A stretch of DNA of 64,000 bases, from the NCBI GenBank assembly GCA_024811115.1, contig JAKOGH010000571.1, forward strand, positions 1 through 64,000, given 5' to 3'. Source of the DNA: Terana coerulea. Taxonomy: Eukaryota; Basidiomycota; Agaricomycetes; Polyporales; Phanerochaetaceae. Of this stretch, positions 34,887-45,226 are shown piece after piece. How positions within the stretch are numbered: position 1 is the stretch's first letter; each line of letters starts with the position of its first letter. The notes below the pieces were generated by a model, which made no database searches, was not told the DNA's origin, and saw only the letters and a list, made by a program, of their open reading frames with translations. Both the position numbers and the translations under genes were made by a program.

Positions 34887-34910
34887 GTCACATATCACGT
34901 GATGGGTGAC
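34887..34910 (-). promoter_or_regulatory. Displaced F-box-type promoter motif
   Basis: On the minus strand it is GTCACCCATCACGTGATATGTGAC without gaps. It shares CACGTGATATGTGAC with the motif before the F-box gene starting at 13298. Here it stands next to a P450 fragment and no F-box coding region follows, so it looks transplanted. Confidence 0.45.
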
Positions 34911-34952
34911 AGTGGTCACGATGGACGCGATGTGAAGAGATCCCGAGCAAAA

Positions 34953-35050
34953 TCCGAAGACCACACTTGGGCCGCTGAGGAACGCGTACTGAATGTACTC
35001 CTGGCAATTCATCTTTCTTCGGGAAACGCGTCGGATCCGTCCATAATGCA
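34953..35050 (-). pseudogene. P450 exon fragment
   Basis: On the minus strand the pieces RFPKK, NCQEYIQYAFLSGPSVVF align with the start of exon 2 of the P450 at 29624 (RFPKKNYQEHLHFTFLSGPN). A frame break follows RFPKK. The homology stops at the conserved VVF and continues into the F-box-type promoter sequence. Its orientation is the mirror of the intact P450, so it fits the inverted duplication. Confidence 0.65.
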
Positions 35051-35779
35051 TGGGAAATGATCTGACATTTACGCGCTTGTCACTGTCAGTTTCCCTGCAG
35101 AATTAGGTGCGTCTCGGGTCTATATTCTCCTGCGAGATGCGAGGCGGGCAAAGAGATGGCAGTAGATCCACATAGGCTACACTCTAGCTCCGAGGGTAGT
35201 CAGTTGGCTGTCGCTAGGACTTTGAGGTCGGGTGCCAGATATGGTCCTGGCGTACATAAGTATGGAGCAATCAAATCTTGAACATTGGAGCTCGTGAGCT
35301 TGGAGATAGAACAACGAGGTCCCCGGCGAAGGTAAAGCACCGGCGTCCTCGAAATACTGGAACGTCGAGGAGGAGCAAGCAACGAGCGCCGAATGCTACT
35401 TTGGTTAGACGCTCAGTTCCCCCTCTGAACGGCAGATGCCGGACCTGTTCACAAGTATTTTTGGGGTCCGACACATCATGTATCATGAACTGTGCATTCC
35501 TCCGGTCGTGGCGAGCTGTCCGTACCCTCATCTCACATCACACGCGCAGGGGAGCTTCACATCTGCATTTCTACTGCCAGCATGGAAGCAAGAAACAAGG
35601 GGTGGTCCTCGTGCGGGCCCAGTTCTGACTCGCCGGAACTTGAATGAAATGAGGTTCAAGCGAACACGGACGTGAAGCGTCACGGTTTCTCCATTTACTG
35701 ACTTGGCCTTGGGACTCTGCGCGTCGTTTTGCCCTTCTCTCTCTACTCGATACACTTCGACCACTCGCGACCACGAGCC

Positions 35780-36489
35780 ATGGCGACCAGACCCACATAC
35801 ACGACGCCCGTTGGGAACAAGTTCTCCTTCAAGCTGCCTCCGGGGTGGTTCGCCATGATCACATCCGTAAGCACCCTCCGCCTTCCTCCACTTACTCATG
35901 CTAACGACGGCGACGACAATGAACAAAGCTTTCTCGCCAGAAGTACGACCAGGGCATGCTCGTCTCGTTCGACTACCTCGGCGACCGCAACGAGGCCGTC
36001 TTCTACTCGCCCGCCAACACCGCGAACGAGCAGATGCAGATCACGTTCAACATGCAGAACTCGCTCCCGATCGTGCCGCAGGACGAGGAGATGGACGTCG
36101 AGGTTGCGTGCCTCGCCGCGCCCGCGCAGCGCGTGCCCACCGGCGACGCGCTCGTCGACGGGAACATGGCTGCCAACCGCATTCATGTAGTCAAGGTGCG
36201 TAGGGCGCATGCGCAGGAGATAACGAGGGCTAGGAACTGATGGATTGTGCAGGCTGAGAAGACACCTGGGAGTTTCGACGGCGCGGATACGATGACGCTG
36301 TTTGTGTTCGTCGAGGACACGAGCACGACGGGTATGACCTCTGGCTCGTACGACGACGCGTGCGTTCTCTATTTCTCTCTCCTGCGCCGACGCGGCCTAC
36401 ACTTACACTCCGAGGCAGTGTCGGATTCGTCCATCTCCTCAAGAAAGGAAATTAGCGCTGAGCTTTTCCTGCGTGACTGTGTGCTGTAA
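35780..36489 (+). CDS. Stand-alone copy of the novel module, right
   Basis: Exons are 35780-35866, 35941-36195 and 36253-36489, giving 192 residues. Exons 1 and 2 have the same lengths (87, 255) as the left copy and nearly the same protein (MATRPTYTTPVGNKFSFKLP; ANEQMQITFNM; GSYDDACV). After YDDACV the frame differs. A single-base difference near 36412, where the left copy has its stop, lets this copy run on for about 23 unrelated codons. The 169-residue form is probably ancestral. No signal peptide, function unknown. Confidence 0.72.
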
Positions 36490-37187
36490 TTGTAGGATCC
36501 GGACTCGAATACGTGCTCATCATGTTAGCCAATTATTTCTCTGAAACGAAAATCCTGAAAGTTCGAGGCATTGAACTTCAAAGAACACCCTCGGGCGTTC
36601 AAGTACTCAAGCCGCCAGAGCCGAAGGCTTGCACGGTCGCTTCCAACAGGCCTGCATCCATTTACGTCGTACGTACGTAAACCGAGGTATCCGACACCGA
36701 TCTGTGCCTGTCTCCCCAATCATTGATTCCCCGCATTCACAGATGACATGCACGCGTCCGACGCGTCCGCTTGTCTCGGCGTACAACGCGGCCGCGGCTC
36801 GAAGATGTTTTGGCGTCAGGAATGTCGCGCGGCGCTATACAATTGGCCATACCCCCTCGTGGGATGTAACAATAAACATACGTCAAGCCCCAGAATGTAC
36901 GTACGTGTGAAGGTCGGAATGTTCAGATAATAAATGGCGATGAGCTAAAGTGTGCTGGTTTCCAGACTTGGTCTGGTGAGCCTGAGGCCTGGACTCCACA
37001 ACATAACGGGCACATGGAAGCGATGCAGAACCGGCTTGGAAGACACAGTCGGCACTCTGATAGCTCCGAGACTCTGCAGAACATGAGGTGATATCATACT
37101 CACCCTGTGCGACCACGTTCCGACACACTCGCTTTCTCCAATACTTACTTCCACCCGCAGTAGACGACGCTCTCAGCAACGACGACC
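36490..37187. other. Intergenic, conserved between duplication arms
   Basis: No gene. It aligns with 26539-27343 on the opposite strand and contains CGTACGTACGTAAAC at about 36666. It presumably holds the promoter of the vWFA gene. Confidence 0.5.
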
Positions 37188-38771
37188 ATGGCAGGCAGAC
37201 CAAAGTTCACGACCGAGCCGAACGCGAAGGTGACGATCACCATCCCGCCCGAGTGGTTCACCACCGTGTCCGCCGTACGTCGCGCCCGCCCTCTTCCCCC
37301 CCGCTTTCCGGTCTACACTTTACGCTGACCGCGCTGCGCGCAGATCTCGCGCAAGCCGTACAACCAGCTGATGACGATCACGCCCTCCATCCGCGGCCTC
37401 ACGGGCAACTTCGCGTCGCAGTGGGGCGTCGCGAACGACGCGATGAAGGACCTGCGCGCCAAGTCGCTCACGTTCCCGATCAAGCAGCAGAACGCGGCGG
37501 TCGAGCTGAAGCTCGCGTTCTTTTACTCCGCGGACCAGGCGACGAGCGGCGCGAAGCTCAAGGTCGAGCGGTGTGCGAGCGCGAAGGCGCAGGTCGTCGA
37601 GGTATGCTCTGTGTCGTACGTTCACGCTGATGAGAGAAAGGCTAACAGGGGGACAGAGCACGAAGCCGCCGGGATCTTCGCCCGACATTCCGGACTACTA
37701 CACTTACTTCGTGCGTATCCGTCTCTCTGACTGTAGTTCCGCATTTCCAACACGACGTTCGGCTAGATCTTCGTTGAAGACACACCCGACGCGCAGCAAA
37801 TCTCCGGGTCAGGACAGTACGACGACCTCGTCGCGACGGTGTACCTCATCAAGACGAACCCGAACGAGATCCCGCCGCCGCCGCCGGCCGATACGAATCC
37901 GGGCTATAACGACGTGCTGGACCAGCCGCGGCCGAGCACGATCGACAACTACCTCAAGTACTACGACACCGCGTTCCTCATTGACGACTCGGGCAGCATG
38001 AAGGAGAATAACAAGTGGACGGAGCTGAACAATGCATTGATTGGTATTAGTGGCACTGCGATTGATTATGACGCGGACGGTATCGACTTGTTTTTCCTCA
38101 ACTCGGACAACAAGTTTGTCTTCAGGGATGAGATCAAGGGTGTACAGGTGCGTTGTTTGTTGGCGTCGTAGCGAGAGGGTGTATACTGATATAATGGTGT
38201 AGGATAAGCCGAAGGTTGCGGCGGCGATGTCGAAGGTCTCGCCTGTCGGTGGGACCCCTACCGGCAAGCGCGTCGCGGAGCGCATGCGCGCGTTCCTCGC
38301 CGTCCTAGACGGTGCCGTCGGCACCCGCGCTACAACCAAATCAAGCCGCTCGACCTCATTTGCATCACCGACGGCGTCCCCAGTGCGTCTTCCTTCACCG
38401 CTCTCCCCTCTTCGTCTGTTTACTGACTGTGTTGCAGCGGACGACGCGTCGACGGAGCTGGGGAAGATGTTGACTGAGATCTCGGCGGAGTTCCGCGCGA
38501 AGAAGCATCACCCGAACTGGATGGGCATCCAGTTCGTGCAGATCGGGGACGACCAGGGCGCGAAGGAGGCGCTGGAGAAGCTCACGCAGCTCAACACCGG
38601 CGTACGTCCCCTTCTCTCGTTGAGGTTGTGCTGTGCGCTGATCTCTGGGGGTGTAAACAGAGCATGGTCGACACGGTGCCGTACGCAGGGCCGGGCAGCA
38701 TCTCGCCGGACAAGATGGAGCGCATCCTGCTTGGTGGGCTGCACCCCAACATTCGTGCGCAGAAGCCGTGA
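37188..38771 (+). CDS. Novel module + von Willebrand factor A domain, right copy
   Basis: Exons are 37188-37274, 37344-37601, 37657-37710, 37767-38147, 38203-38382, 38438-38601 and 38661-38771, about 411 residues. Same plan as the left copy: module (VTITIPPEWFTTVSA; RKPYNQL; LAFFYSADQATSGAKL; IFVEDTPDAQQ; YDDLVATVYLI), PPPPP linker, then vWFA with MIDAS DDSGSM at about 206, GTPTGKRVAERM and ITDG. Exon 5 is 180 nt, one short of its sister, because a base is missing near 38323 (before PRYNQIKPLDLICITDG), which shifts the frame. The lesion of the left copy is at a different place, so each copy is broken once where the other is sound. Confidence 0.75.
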
Positions 38772-38945
38772 GCGGCCTGTTCCCCATCGTACTCCTCGCT
38801 GTTTGTACTCTGTAATGATAGTCGATAGAAACTGTATTTGTGTCAGTAGCCTTGTGCGACATCGTGTGTCGTGGATAGTCAGTGCTAGGATGACGGAAGA
38901 GACATGATTGGACAGCGGTGAATGTTTGCGTCACTGTTTGGGCAT

Positions 38946-40850
38946 AGACTCGTTACCAGCCCGCAGGTAGCTCTTAAGAACGTACTTTGAGGTACGTTAT
39001 TCTTAATAGCGACCAGCGGGACTGGCAGAACTCGGTCGAGTGCGCGCACACGAGAATTTAAACCCCGCAGATTTCCCAAAGAGGCAGGTCGCCACGTGCG
39101 CACCAGAACCCGTCACGGTGGACGTCGCTGGGAGTTATTGTAACAGCAACGGAATGCTGTGGAGGAACAGACTGGGCATAAAAAGACTGAGACGAAGCTG
39201 AGAGAAGATGCAGCAGAGCAGGAGGTAGTCACCAGGCTCAGGAGCGAGCTGGCCAGTACCACTAGTGTCTGCGAAGAAACTTACACCCTCAACAGCTTCC
39301 CCTGCCAGTGCCTGGGTCTTTCGCAGATGAAAACCCCTCGTGTTCCTTCAGAGATTATTGTTATTCTCGATTGCTACGGCCTCTGCCCCTTTGTGGCTAT
39401 GCAAGCCATCACGCTGCCACTGGACAAGCCGCACATCAGGAAAGGGGTTTCAATTACATAGTTGATGTTGTCTATGGTACGTACTCGGAGTTATCCATTG
39501 AAAGAAAAAGATATGATAGGCTAGTAGAGCCTATGATGCTCTACAGTACATGATCCGCTCTACTACAGTCTCTGAGAACCGGCGAGTAGATGCCTTCTTC
39601 TCGAGGAGCTTCCAGTTGGCTGACTAAGTTCTATTAGAGTTTATGTGAGCCTATGCGAGAAGCCATTCGCTCTGGCATTCTATACCCGAGCATGCACGGA
39701 GCTGAAGCTCTGCGCCTGCACCTAAAATTGTACGTACCTCGGTCCTTTTCTATCGCCCCTTCACTAACGGCGTGACCTGAGCGCCCGAGAGACCGATTCC
39801 GGGTCTTCACGCGCGACGTACAAAAGACGTGCTGTCTGCCATCGCCTCTGAAGTCCGCATCTCACCTGCATACACCACAGTAAGTCCCAGATTTTACATG
39901 TATTGCTACTACTATCAGCAACACTCACGAGTCACTGACTACACTGGAGCAGCTATGCATGGACAGCAATGTCCAGTGGCCCACAATGCTGCCAATACTC
40001 CAGCAGTGGTGGCTTTCTGGACTGCTAGTGAGTCCTTGTGTTGCTGCGAACAAGGACCGCCCCCAGCACTCACTCTTCTCTACAGGCTCGGGACTTCAGG
40101 GTTTCGTATGTGCAGCTGTGTGTGTATGTAAATATTATCTTCTTCGCAAGAATTTGCAACTGACCTCTGATTCACGAAGCCCGAGACCTTGGCCTCGAGT
40201 ATTGGTACTGGTAGCGTAACGGACTCGGACCACAGTAGATACTCATCCCTGTTCTGTACTGCGGTTCGCCGCTATTTGCAATGTAATTCATGTGTAAATA
40301 GACATCCCAGAATTATGTAATCAATAAGTCACTCTCCCCCAATCCGGCATTTTGATTCACGCGCCGTGTAGCTGCTGTTCATAGTGAGTCATAGCAAAGG
40401 CACGATAGCCCCTGTTACAACCCATAGCCAAAACCTGGGTATGTAGTACAATATATGTCGAGGGAAGTCAATGGGGCTATCATTGCTATATGCCCTATCT
40501 AACACAATATAAACTAAAACCTCTTTCGTGATGCAAAGGGTGCATATTTGAGGAGTTTGCATGCTTTCACACTAATTTCGGCAGTACTGACTTCACCGAG
40601 GTGCTGAGTAGTATACCTAGTCATCCCAGACGGTTTTCTAAGCATGTTAGAATACAAATAAAACTCATTGCTCAGTAAACAGCGCAGGCATGTTACGGCG
40701 GAGTGCACGTGTGCGCTACGACCACCTTCCTCTTTGAGAAATCTGCGGGGTTTCAATTCTCGTCTGCGCGCTCTCGGTTCAGTGCTCCCAGCCGCCTTGC
40801 AAAGTATTATATTGTTATGATACGTGCAAGGTGGCTGGTTCGAGCCTAGT
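38946..40850. mobile_element. TIR DNA element, copy 2 (1905 bp), with target duplication
   Basis: The ends match copy 1 (1119-1900). It is flanked by a direct repeat TTGGGCAT (38938-38945 and 40851-40858; two further bases, GT before it, also match). An 8-bp duplication would suit the hAT superfamily. The outer 500 bp on the left and 300 bp on the right align with copy 1. The middle, about 39460-40530, is extra sequence with no recognisable transposase. It is non-autonomous or heavily decayed. Confidence 0.75.
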
Positions 40851-40858
40851 TTGGGCAT

Positions 40859-41934
40859 GTTTTCCGAAGTTTGGGCGCTTAGTTCAATTCTTTGTCACAC
40901 GCGTGCACGGCTCGCCCTCCTTTGTCTCCACCACCATCTCCAGGTCCTCCAGCTGGTGCGCAAAGTGCGGGCGTCCAGGAACATCGTCGCTGTCAGGACC
41001 GCAGTGCTCTTGTGCGAGGCATGCTGTACAAGGGAAGTGGACCTTATGTATTCCCCGCCCTATATCGGAATGGTAAATGCATGAGATCCACGTCTCTTCG
41101 ACCGAGGTTACGCGAGGACATGGCAATGGGTGCACGGTGATGCCATCGACGGTGTGTCTTGAAGCTGATACATGGAAGCGAGCCAATGTACGTGGTGCGC
41201 ACTCTCCCGACTCCACCCGAACATGGCACTCACAGCGGTTTTGTTCAGATTAATGGCGTTATGTGCATCCTTGCGAGGCTGCACGCAATCACAAGGTATT
41301 AGGCGGCAGATGACACCCTCCGATGTCAGCGCATGTTCCTCTCGTTCCGGAGCCTCATTTATCGTCCAGCGTTGTTCGGGTCCTGGAAGAAGGGTGCGAA
41401 AGGAACGGTGAGTTGCAAGGTACCCTCAGCGTCTCCGGGGATGGCAATCGTGTCGATGATTTCAGCTGGCCGCTTGAAGAAAAACGAGAGGAGAAGAGGG
41501 TCCCGGCGGAGCTTCGTGGCAGGTGTAATGCACGCCGGCGTGCAGCAGCGTGGCTTATGACACGTAACTCTGCAAGCTGCGTTCGGTGACATAATGTATC
41601 CAGTATGGAAAGCCGGCTGCTCATCTCAACGACAAGGTCGCGGCTTTGGCGGCGGTGATCGGACGCGTGATGTCTACACTCAAGAATCCGCAGCGGCTTT
41701 GTCGGGCGAGAAGTCGGTGAGTTGGGCGTTTATTCCACGCGTGCTTCTATACGCTCCTGCTCATCGGTATCACAGTAGATATATACGCCAGGATGCAGAT
41801 ACGTTCATCTGCGCAAAGTCTCTCCCCCCGCACGAGCGCATTCTCAACGTCCCGCAGCCACTACTCTACCGTCGTCGTCCAAAGCCACTATATTTGAACG
41901 CTGAGTTTCATCAGCTTTAGTTGATAGACACACA
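40859..41934. other. Unassigned stretch upstream of the peroxidase gene
   Basis: Several frames of 60-110 codons on both strands (for example a minus-strand frame with IIDTIAIPGDAEGTLQLTVP near 41400-41480) show no family I can name. A TATA-like TATATTT at about 41888 may serve the gene starting at 41935. Confidence 0.35.
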
Positions 41935-44900
41935 ATGTCGTACGTCCATACATTCTCCATTTTGTGTTGTCGCTGCTCAATAATGGAGACCACTCGCCGT
42001 GTTCGTCGCATAGATACCCTCCTCCTCCCCCAGGACGCGGTCCTCCTGGCGGACCCCCTCCACCCGGCGGGCCTCCTCCGGGCTGGGGTCCCCGCCCGGT
42101 GGTATGGGCGGTCCGCCGCCGGGTCCTCCACCTCCAGGATGGGGTCCCCGCCCGGCGGTATGGGCGGCCCGCCCCAGGTCCTCCACCTCCCGGATGGGGT
42201 CCCCGCCAGGCGGCATGGGCGGGCCACCTCCGGGTCCGCCGCCAGGTGGTATGGGCGGGCCACCTCCAGGTCCTCCGCCAGGTGGCATGGGTGGTCCGCC
42301 TCCAGGTCCTCCACCAGGCGGTATGGGCGGTCCGCCTCCAGGTCCTCCACCAGGCGGTATGGGCGGTCCGCCCCCAGGTCCTCCGCCAGGCGGTATGGGC
42401 GGTCCGCCTGGCCCGCCTCCCTCCGAGTTGGGGTCCTCCGCCTCAGTCTGGCGGAGGGAGCAATAACAGCGGTAACAACGGTGGAAACAATGGCAACAAT
42501 AGTAGCAACAACAACGGGACGAAGCCGACGGATGGAAGCGGCGACCCAAAGCCTTCTGGCAAGTATTCACGCTGCTTGCTACGGTATGTGGAAGCTGATC
42601 GTGCTACGCAGATGGCAGCGGTGGGACGAAGCCGTCGGATGGCGGCGCAGGTACCAAACCATTGGATGGCAGTAGTGGGACCAAGCCTTCAGGTGACTTT
42701 CCCACCGCCCCGCTTTTCTGCGCTATTCTGAACTGACTTGTTTGTCTAAAGATGGCAGTGGCGGGATCAAGCCGTCGGATGGCAGCGGCGGAACCAAACC
42801 CTCAGACGGTACGAAGCCTTCAGATGGGAGTGGAGGCAGCAAGCCCTCCAGTGGAAACAGTACAACTAAACCGTACCGTGAGCCATCCTTGTGTGCTCCT
42901 CCTCGATGGCTGTGCTCAATTCCGTTTCATAGCGTGCGGAGACGTCAGCGCATCCGGGTACATGTTCAACATCCCCGCTGGCTGGCAGACCACGATCACG
43001 AGCGTATGTTTGATCGTCACTTTCGCTCCTCGCGCCTCCTGACATGCCCATGCGTAGGCTTCCAACCAAACGTACAACCAGGGCGTGTGCAGCGACTACG
43101 TCCGCGATGGGCGGCGCGTCCGGAACATGCTCGCGAACCAATGGGGCCATAGCGCGGGAGACATGCACAACACGCGAGACGGCGAGACGGCGATTAAGAT
43201 GCAGGAGTTTGAGGAGAGCACGGTGCTGACGTTCAAGTGGTATGCGTCCCAGACGCAAACGCAGGCCAAGGAGAAGCTCATCCAGGCAGAGGCGTATGCG
43301 AGCAGCATCTCGGTGACGAAGGTATGTGATTCTTTAATTCGCAAGCGTTCGTGCTCACAAAGAGCGTGTAGGTTAGCGAGACGGCGGATGAAATTGTCTA
43401 TGAGGTGCGTTGCTTGTTCCACTAACCAAATTACGTGCTGTTATTAACTGTCGTTTTTGCAGATAAAGGTTTTCGACAAGGCTGGAAATACGTCTCCCGA
43501 CCAGTGAGTGTCTCTCTACTTATCCGAGCGCTCTGCTTAGTTGTGCAAAGAATTACGACAGTGCGCTTTACCCGTGTAGCTAACAGTGACCCGCTGGGCC
43601 TTAGTAACATCCAAGGTGATGTCATGTACGCTCATACGTTAGCCTTGTTAGAATCCCTCTGACACGAGAGTACACAGCCCGGGGCTTCCCAAGGCCCTTG
43701 AATACTTCTACTATTTCCAAGTCACAGACGTCACCCGCTTCCGCCAGGCGTTCACCTCGTTTGCCTTGCCGAAAATCATCACCTCGGAACAGCTTGTGAA
43801 CAATCCACCGCCCCCAGCGCAGACGAACCCCGACCATCCCTTCGTCGGCTTCAACGTCGCGTTCACCAGCCTCGGCATCCAGCTCTTCGGGCTCGACCCG
43901 GCGCAGATCGGCGACGCGGCCTTCGTGCGCGGCCAGATGGCGGACGCGCAGTCGCTCGGCGACCCCGGCGCGGCGCGCGGCGAGAGCTGGTCGCCGCACT
44001 GGGACGCGGAGTACAAGGCGAACATCGACGGCCTCTTCCTCGTCACGGCGTACAACGAGGCGAACGCGCAGGCGTTCATCACGCAGCTCGAGGCCGCGTT
44101 CGCGTGGGCACCACAGCGGTCGAGCATCCGCAAGGTGCTCGCGCTGCACGGGTTCCCGCGGCCGGGCGCGCAGGGCCCGAACGACCACTTCGGGTACCGC
44201 GGCGGCGGAATCACGAACCCGCAGGTGAAGGGTGTGACGTTCACGGACGAGAAGCCGATGCGCTTTACGGGCACCGTTGTTATCCCGATCGGCGTGCTCG
44301 TGATGGGGCGCGAGGGCGACGACGACGCAGCGCGCCGCCCGGCGTGGGCGGTCGACGGGAGCCTGATTGCGACGCGGAAGCTGAACAACCTCGTGCCGGA
44401 GTTCGACCGGTACTGCCTCGCGGAGGGGCAGCGGCTGTTCAAGAACGTTGCCCCGGACCAGGCGGCGGCGAAGTTCGGCGCGAGGCTGATGGGGCGGTGG
44501 AAGAACGGTAAGGGCGGCTCGTACTATGCACAGTAAAGATGATACTAACGTCGCTATTGGCTTGAATCGTAGGTACGGCCGTCGCGATGTCCCCTGACAA
44601 TGACGCGCCAGAGATCGCGAAGGACGACTCGCGGGTGAACAACTTTGAGTTCGACCAGAGCGACACCGCGCAACGCACCTGCCCCTTCGCGGCGCACATG
44701 CGCAAGTCGAACCCGCGCAACGACGTCCCGCGTGAGGAGCAGATCAAGCATCTGTACGTATCCCTCCCTGCTGTACTATGCCTAGTCCTAACGCGAGCTG
44801 ATTTTTGCAGCCTGCGGCGCCACAACATGCCGTACGGCCCTGAAGTCTCAGATGACGAACGCGCGAACGGGACAACCCAGGAGCGTGGGCTGCACATGTG

Positions 44901-45226
44901 TACGTACCAGAGCAGCATCGAGCGCGGCTTCCGGTATATCCAGCGTTGTACGTGCCCATTCTCCTTCACCTTCTCCTCATCGCTCACTTCGTCCTCGTAG
45001 CCTGGTACAATGAGCCCAAGTTCCCGCCCGGCAAGCCTGTCGAGCCCGGTTGGGATCCCTCTTTGGCCAGACGGGCACCGACGGCGTGCACCGCTACATG
45101 AGCGGCGTCGACCCGGGCAACCCGAGCGCGGTGACGACGTTCTTCGAGAAGTTCGTGGACCCGCGTGGTGGCGAGTACTTCTTCTCGCCGAGCATGAAGA
45201 CGCTGCGGGAGTATGTTGCGGTTTGA
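41935..45226 (+). CDS. Pro/Gly linker + KPSDG repeats + novel module + DyP peroxidase
   Basis: Exons are 41935-41939, 42014-42558, 42612-42692, 42752-42877, 42933-43003, 43058-43321, 43372-43404, 43463-43503, 43587-43625, 43678-44507, 44573-44753, 44811-44947 and 45001-45226. The start splices to MSYPPPPPGRGPPGG; GGMGGPPPGPPP repeats and KPSDGSGGT repeats follow. The module comes next: YMFNIPAGWQTTITS, QTYNQGV, LTFKWYASQTQTQAKEKL, IKVFDKAGNTSPD. Then a DyP domain: GLSNIQGDV, HFGYRGGGITNP, FGARLMGRWKNG, CPFAAHMRKSNPR with the heme His, MPYGPEVS, ERGLHMC. DyP enzymes are heme peroxidases using H2O2. The GxxDG Asp is Gly here. Several missing Cs (five sites in 42090-42440, one near 45058) break the frame. 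Confidence 0.75.
42209..42424 (+). repeat. 36-bp tandem repeat encoding GGMGGPPPGPPP
   Basis: About six copies of a 36-nt unit (GGNGGNATGGGCGGNCCNCC...), varying mainly at third positions. It codes for a low-complexity Pro/Gly/Met linker at the N-terminus of the peroxidase fusion. Confidence 0.85.

Larger units (their letters stand above)
35440..38890. repeat. Right arm of the inverted duplication
   Basis: Plus-strand counterpart of 24835-28310. The match includes the 5' flank (GTGCATTCCTCC, about 35490), the stand-alone gene, the spacer, the vWFA gene and its 3' flank. A TIR element begins 56 bp beyond the arm (38946). Confidence 0.75.

Noticed and set aside
42209..42424. CRISPR array
   Set aside because: The 36-bp repeats are contiguous without spacers and encode GGMGGPPPGPPP. 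The organism is also a eukaryote.
41935..42675. 246-residue plus-strand frame read straight from the ATG at 41935
   Set aside because: It reads the Pro/Gly repeat out of frame (RWYGRS-type repeats). Splicing 41939 to 42014 gives the sensible MSYPPPPPG start instead.
24935..45226. A classical secondary-metabolite gene cluster
   Set aside because: There is a P450 and an oxidase, but no polyketide synthase, NRPS, terpene synthase or similar backbone enzyme is visible in the window.
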